From: Desulfovibrio sp.
Lineage (GTDB): Bacteria > Desulfobacterota > Desulfovibrionia > Desulfovibrionales > Desulfovibrionaceae
Length of the DNA: 8,814 bases
Assembly (NCBI GenBank): GCA_031275955.1
Contig: JAISNZ010000117.1
Span: forward strand, 1-8,814
Direction of reading: 5' to 3'
The notes below the pieces were generated by a model that searched no databases, was not told where the DNA came from, and worked only from the letters and a program-made list of their open reading frames with translations. The translations under genes and the position numbers were made by a program. The stretch's first letter is position 1. Every line of letters starts with the position of its first letter. Of the stretch, positions 6,438-8,814 are shown one piece after another.

Positions 6438-7520
6438 TCACATCTTCCGGAACAGTTCCATGACCTTCGGGCGGGTGAGGATGGCCCTGAAATCCTCCCC
6501 CAGGGCGTTGGCCAGGGGTTTTTCATGGATAATGGTTCCCTGATAGAGGGCTTCATACTGATCTTCCGTGAGATCCGCGCAGATGCCTTTGGGCAGCCGG
6601 ACCTTCTGCCGGGCCAGGATTTCGGAGAGCAGGGCGCTCTCTTCGGGGTAGAATTCGCCGAGAACGGAAAGGGCATGGCAGTTGGCGCGGCCGTGGGGAA
6701 TGTGCAGGACAATGGAAAGACCGGCGGAGAAAGGATGCACAAGGCCGACGTTCCCGGCGGCCATGCCGCCGAGGTAGGAGGCGACCATCATCTTTTCCCG
6801 CTTGTCGTCGTCCATCATGTCTCCGGGTCCGAGGAAGATTTCCCGGCACAGGGCGGCCGCGCTCGCCGCCAGGACATCGACGATGGTGTTCCGGTAAGCG
6901 CCCCGCGAGGATTCAAAGCAATGCATGAAGGTGTCCATGCCGGTGAAAAGAAATTGGGCGCGGGGCGCCGTGCGGGTCAGGGAGGGATCAAGAAGGAGTT
7001 GATCGAAGAGGGTGAAGTCGCTGTTCATGCCCAGTTTGAGCCTGCGGCGCATATTGGTCAGCACGCAGGTGCGCGAGCATTCCGCTCCGGTGCCGGAGAG
7101 CGTGGGAACTCCGATTTTATGGACAGCGGGATTTTTGACCAGATCCCAGCCCTGGTATTCTTCCGCCTTGCCGGGATTGGTCAGCAAATTGGCCACGGCC
7201 TTGGTGATGTCCAGAACCGAGCCGCCGCCGACGCCCACCAGAGAGCAGAGGGACATGCCGCCGGAGCGGGCGGCCCTGGCCGCCTCCGCCAGGGCGTCAA
7301 CATCTTCCACCGTGGGTTCCCGGCTGGCGTCCACGAGGACCACGGCATCCCCGGATCGGGCAGGAAGTTCCTGCAGGAGAGGGGTATTTTGGAAAAAGGA
7401 ATCGACGTAGAACAGGGCCGCCCCGGGACGGCGGGCATCCACCAGGGAACCGAGTTCGGCAAAGGCGCCCTGGCCAAACACATAGGCGGGGACAGAACGG
7501 GTATTGCGGGTTACGCTCAT
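6438..7520 (-). CDS. kdnB: Iron-type (group III) alcohol dehydrogenase, KdnB-like ulosonate terminal oxidase
   Basis: 360 residues with the full group III alcohol dehydrogenase layout: N-terminal nucleotide-binding half with 'VGVGGGSVLDITKAVANLL' (95-113), then 'GVPTLSGTGAECSRTCVLTN' (137-156), then the metal site. All four metal ligands are present: Asp196 and His200 in 'GMDTFMHCFES', His262 in 'LVHPFSAGL' and His276 in 'IPHGRAN'. In Shewanella, KdnB oxidises the C8 hydroxyl of Kdo to an aldehyde for KdnA. The 'NPGKAEEYQGWDLVKNPAV' region (115-133) is, as far as I recall, shared with KdnB-like proteins of sugar-acid clusters rather than with fermentative dehydrogenases. Start at 7520 has a strong Shine-Dalgarno (AAAGGAG, 7530-7536, 9 nt upstream). 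It is the first gene of the five-gene run, with a possible promoter in the 110-nt gap before it. KdnB identity is inferred from motifs plus the adjacent aminotransferase. Confidence 0.82.
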   Translation of the reverse strand: MSVTRNTRSVPAYVFGQGAFAELGSLVDARRPGAALFYVDSFFQNTPLLQELPARSGDAVVLVDASREPTVEDVDALAEAARAARSGGMSLCSLVGVGGGSVLDITKAVANLLTNPGKAEEYQGWDLVKNPAVHKIGVPTLSGTGAECSRTCVLTNMRRRLKLGMNSDFTLFDQLLLDPSLTRTAPRAQFLFTGMDTFMHCFESSRGAYRNTIVDVLAASAAALCREIFLGPGDMMDDDKREKMMVASYLGGMAAGNVGLVHPFSAGLSIVLHIPHGRANCHALSVLGEFYPEESALLSEILARQKVRLPKGICADLTEDQYEALYQGTIIHEKPLANALGEDFRAILTRPKVMELFRKM

Positions 7521-7552
7521 CCGGAGAAGCTCCTTTGGCCGGAAACTATGCC

Positions 7553-7572
7553 CGTCAGGGCCGCGTCAGGGC
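7553..7572. repeat. 9-bp direct repeat with 11-bp period before kdnB (possible operator)
   Basis: CGTCAGGGC occurs at 7553-7561 and 7564-7572. The 11-bp period is about one helical turn, so both copies would face the same side of the DNA. They lie just downstream of the candidate -10 box, around the expected transcription start, where a bound regulator could block the polymerase. No regulator gene is in the window, and chance in GC-rich DNA cannot be excluded. Confidence 0.3.
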
Positions 7573-7573
7573 A

Positions 7574-7602
7574 GCAATAGGGAATGCCCCGAGGAAAGTC
7601 AA
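7574..7602 (-). promoter_or_regulatory. Candidate sigma-70 promoter for the kdnB-neuB operon
   Basis: On the minus strand TTGACT (7597-7602, 5 of 6 consensus bases) is followed after 17 nt by TATTGC (7574-7579, only 3 of 6). The spacing is ideal and the site lies in the longest gap before the five-gene run, about 55-80 nt upstream of the kdnB start. The -10 box is weak, so this may need an activator or may be chance. Confidence 0.35.
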
Positions 7603-7630
7603 TGGGCTGGAAGGGGCTGTCCGGCGGTCG

Positions 7631-8506
7631 TCATTTTCCCCGCAGGATGCGTTCCTCCTCCTCGGGCATGGAATAACAGTGTTCCGCGGCGGGGAAGGTC
7701 CCTTCCCGCACTTCCCGGACATAGCGGGCCACGGCCTCCCGGCCTTCGGCGGCCAGATGGGCGTACTGTTTGACGAAACGGGGCAGGTGTCCTTCCAGAA
7801 GGCCAAGCATGTCGTGCAGGACAAGCACCTGTCCGTCACAGGAGGCGCCCGCGCCGATGCCGATGGTGGGGATGCGGAGGCTTGCGCTGACGATCTCCGC
7901 CACGGCCGGAGGCATGGCTTCCAGCAGAAGGGAAAAACAGCCGGCCTCCTGCAGGGTCAGGGCGTCTTCCTCCAGGATCCTGTCGGCGGCGGCCGTTTTG
8001 CCCTGGACCTTGAAGCCGCCGAGTACCGCCGCTCTCTGCGGGGTCAGGCCGATATGCCCCATGACGGGAATCCCCGCCTCCACCAGGGCCTTGACCTGGG
8101 GGGCGACAATATTTCCGCCTTCAATCTTGACCGCCCGCACTCCGGAGGCGCGCAGCAGCCTGGCGGCGTTTTCCATGGCCTGGGCGGGGCCTCCTTCATA
8201 GGTCATGAAGGGCATGTCCGAAACCACAAGGGCGCGCCGTACGCCCGCGACCACGGCCCGCGCGTGGTGGATGACTTCTTCCAGGGTCACGCTGATGGTG
8301 TCGGGCCGGCCGAGCATAACCATGCCGAAGGAATCCCCGACGAGCACTATATCCACTCCCGCCGCATCCACCATGAGGGCTGAGGCATAGTCATAGGCCG
8401 TGACCATGGCGATTTTCCGCTGTCCTTTGGCCGCGCGGATGGTCGCCGTCGTTACCGCCGGCTCCTGCGTCTCCTGCTTTGCCTGGGGAATGCCGTACAC
8501 GCTCAT
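7631..8506 (-). CDS. panB: 3-methyl-2-oxobutanoate hydroxymethyltransferase (ketopantoate synthase)
   Basis: PanB transfers a hydroxymethyl group from 5,10-methylene-tetrahydrofolate to 3-methyl-2-oxobutanoate, the first step of pantothenate and coenzyme A synthesis, in the cytosol. The 291 residues carry the family signature throughout: 'MVTAYDYASAL' (34-44); metal-binding residues Asp58 in 'VGDSFGMV', Asp97 in 'SDMPFMTY' and Glu129 in 'KIEGG'; 'GHIGLTPQ' (150-157); catalytic Glu196 in 'LLLEAMP'; and 'TIGIGAGASCDGQVLVLHDMLGL' towards the end. It is about 25 residues longer than E. coli PanB because of a short N-terminal extension, but the start at 8506 is supported by a strong AAGGAGGG ribosome binding site 6 nt upstream. 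panC and panD are not nearby. It precedes the sugar-acid operon by 110 nt; a link in function is not evident. Confidence 0.96.
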   Translation of the reverse strand: MSVYGIPQAKQETQEPAVTTATIRAAKGQRKIAMVTAYDYASALMVDAAGVDIVLVGDSFGMVMLGRPDTISVTLEEVIHHARAVVAGVRRALVVSDMPFMTYEGGPAQAMENAARLLRASGVRAVKIEGGNIVAPQVKALVEAGIPVMGHIGLTPQRAAVLGGFKVQGKTAAADRILEEDALTLQEAGCFSLLLEAMPPAVAEIVSASLRIPTIGIGAGASCDGQVLVLHDMLGLLEGHLPRFVKQYAHLAAEGREAVARYVREVREGTFPAAEHCYSMPEEEERILRGK

Positions 8507-8512
8507 CAGACG

Positions 8513-8520
8513 CCCTCCTT
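8513..8520 (-). promoter_or_regulatory. Strong Shine-Dalgarno sequence of panB
   Basis: AAGGAGGG on the minus strand, 6 nt before the ATG at 8506. It fixes the panB start despite the longer-than-usual N-terminus. Confidence 0.85.
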
Positions 8521-8555
8521 TGAAAAGTGCGGGTTATGCCGGGACCGTTTTGCCC

Positions 8556-8584
8556 TTGATACAGATCCGTCCCCGTTTCGTAAA
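8556..8584 (-). promoter_or_regulatory. Weak candidate promoter upstream of panB
   Basis: On the minus strand TTTACG (8579-8584) and TATCAA (8556-8561) each match the sigma-70 consensus at 4 of 6 bases, with a 17-nt spacer. It is in the right place, about 50 nt before the panB start, but the match is poor. Confidence 0.25.
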
Positions 8585-8619
8585 GCCGAAAAAAGCGAAA
8601 AGGGACCGCCCCCGCGCCC

Positions 8620-8694
8620 CCGTTCAGGCGTCATGGCGCTGCCGGGAGGGTCCGGGGGCATCATGCCCCGGCGGGGTTCGGGGCGGAGCCCCGA
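8620..8694. repeat. GC-rich palindromic intergenic repeat, copy 2
   Basis: Between the partial right-hand gene and panB. It holds the perfect hairpin TCGGGGC-GGA-GCCCCGA (8678-8694), CCCCG-G-CGGGG at 8666-8676 and the palindrome GGGGCAT-C-ATGCCCC (8655-8669). Bases 8664-8690 match copy 1 at 1700-1727 almost exactly; bases 8620-8646 match copy 1 in inverted orientation. It starts 16 nt after the stop of the right-hand gene on the minus strand, so it may help end that transcript, though no T-run follows. The rest of the ~200-nt gap holds the weak promoter and the panB ribosome binding site. Confidence 0.7.
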
Positions 8695-8709
8695 TAAATC
8701 GGCATTTTC

Positions 8710-8814
8710 CTAAAAACGCAGGCGGGCGTAAAGATTCCCCAGCCAGGGCCGGGCGTAGATGCGGACGCGGCTGAGAAGCCAGGCGCCGCCGGCGTTCCTG
8801 CCCTTGAAACGGTG
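8710..8814 (-). CDS. C-terminal 34 residues of an unidentified protein, 5' end outside window
   Basis: A minus-strand frame is open from the window edge to the TAG at 8710-8712, followed at once by the palindromic repeat, as expected for a true gene end. The peptide is basic and ends 'GNLYARLRF'. A terminal Phe with small or hydrophobic residues at alternate positions recalls the C-terminal signal of outer-membrane beta-barrels, but the many arginines are atypical. I do not recognise the family, and 34 residues are too few to name it. Confidence 0.45.
   Translation of the reverse strand, partial: HRFKGRNAGGAWLLSRVRIYARPWLGNLYARLRF

Noticed and set aside
6431..6742. N-terminal extension of the aminotransferase frame to 502 residues
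   Set aside because: The extra 104 residues are encoded within the dehydrogenase gene in another frame and match no aminotransferase. The ATG at 6430 gives the normal length and has a ribosome binding site.
6423..7580. 385-residue open frame on the plus strand
   Set aside because: It covers the whole dehydrogenase gene in antisense. The translated sequence is rich in Gly, Ala, His and Gln with no family signature.
7535..8383. 282-residue open frame on the plus strand
   Set aside because: It is the antisense shadow of panB, whose identity is unambiguous.
8678..8694. Hairpin after the right-hand partial gene as a standard terminator
   Set aside because: The stem is perfect but no T-run follows on either strand. 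It is better described as part of the palindromic repeat.

Overview
The window is GC-rich and tightly packed, with nearly every gene on the minus strand. It looks like a chromosomal segment of a Gram-negative bacterium. The GC-rich palindromic intergenic repeats and the protein style would fit a Desulfovibrio-like deltaproteobacterium, but that taxon is an inference, not something the sequence proves.

Layout, in the direction of minus-strand transcription (right to left). At the far right is the C-terminal 34 residues of an unidentified protein, followed by a ~200-nt gap holding a palindromic GC-rich repeat and a weak promoter candidate. Next comes panB (ketopantoate hydroxymethyltransferase) with a strong ribosome binding site. 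After a 110-nt gap, with a possible promoter and a 9-bp direct repeat, there is a five-gene run with spacings of 7, 12, -4 and 34 nt: an iron-type alcohol dehydrogenase resembling KdnB, a DegT-family aminotransferase resembling KdnA, a 560-residue fusion of a degenerate cytidylyltransferase with a PseG-like GT-B domain, a stand-alone SpsF-type cytidylyltransferase, and a NeuB-family ulosonic acid synthase with SAF domain. A second copy of the GC-rich repeat follows, then mtgA (monofunctional peptidoglycan glycosyltransferase). The last minus-strand gene is the first ~150 residues of an MFS transporter that is cut off. The left edge (plus strand) holds what looks like the C-terminus of an integrase-core (ISNCY/IS481-like) transposase, and a perfect minus-strand intrinsic terminator lies there.

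The five-gene run is the centre of interest. In Shewanella, KdnB oxidises the terminal C8 hydroxyl of Kdo and KdnA transaminates it, giving the 8-amino sugar Kdo8N. Here a KdnB/KdnA-like pair is joined to a NeuB-family synthase and a PseG-like domain, which belong to nine-carbon (nonulosonic) acid pathways, and to two cytidylyltransferase domains of which only one has intact catalytic motifs. A reasonable reading is a pathway for a surface ulosonic acid carrying a terminal amino group, activated as a CMP-sugar. The enzymes that would make the hexose precursor and the transferase that would place the sugar are not in the window.

No rRNA, tRNA, CRISPR array or replication origin was seen.
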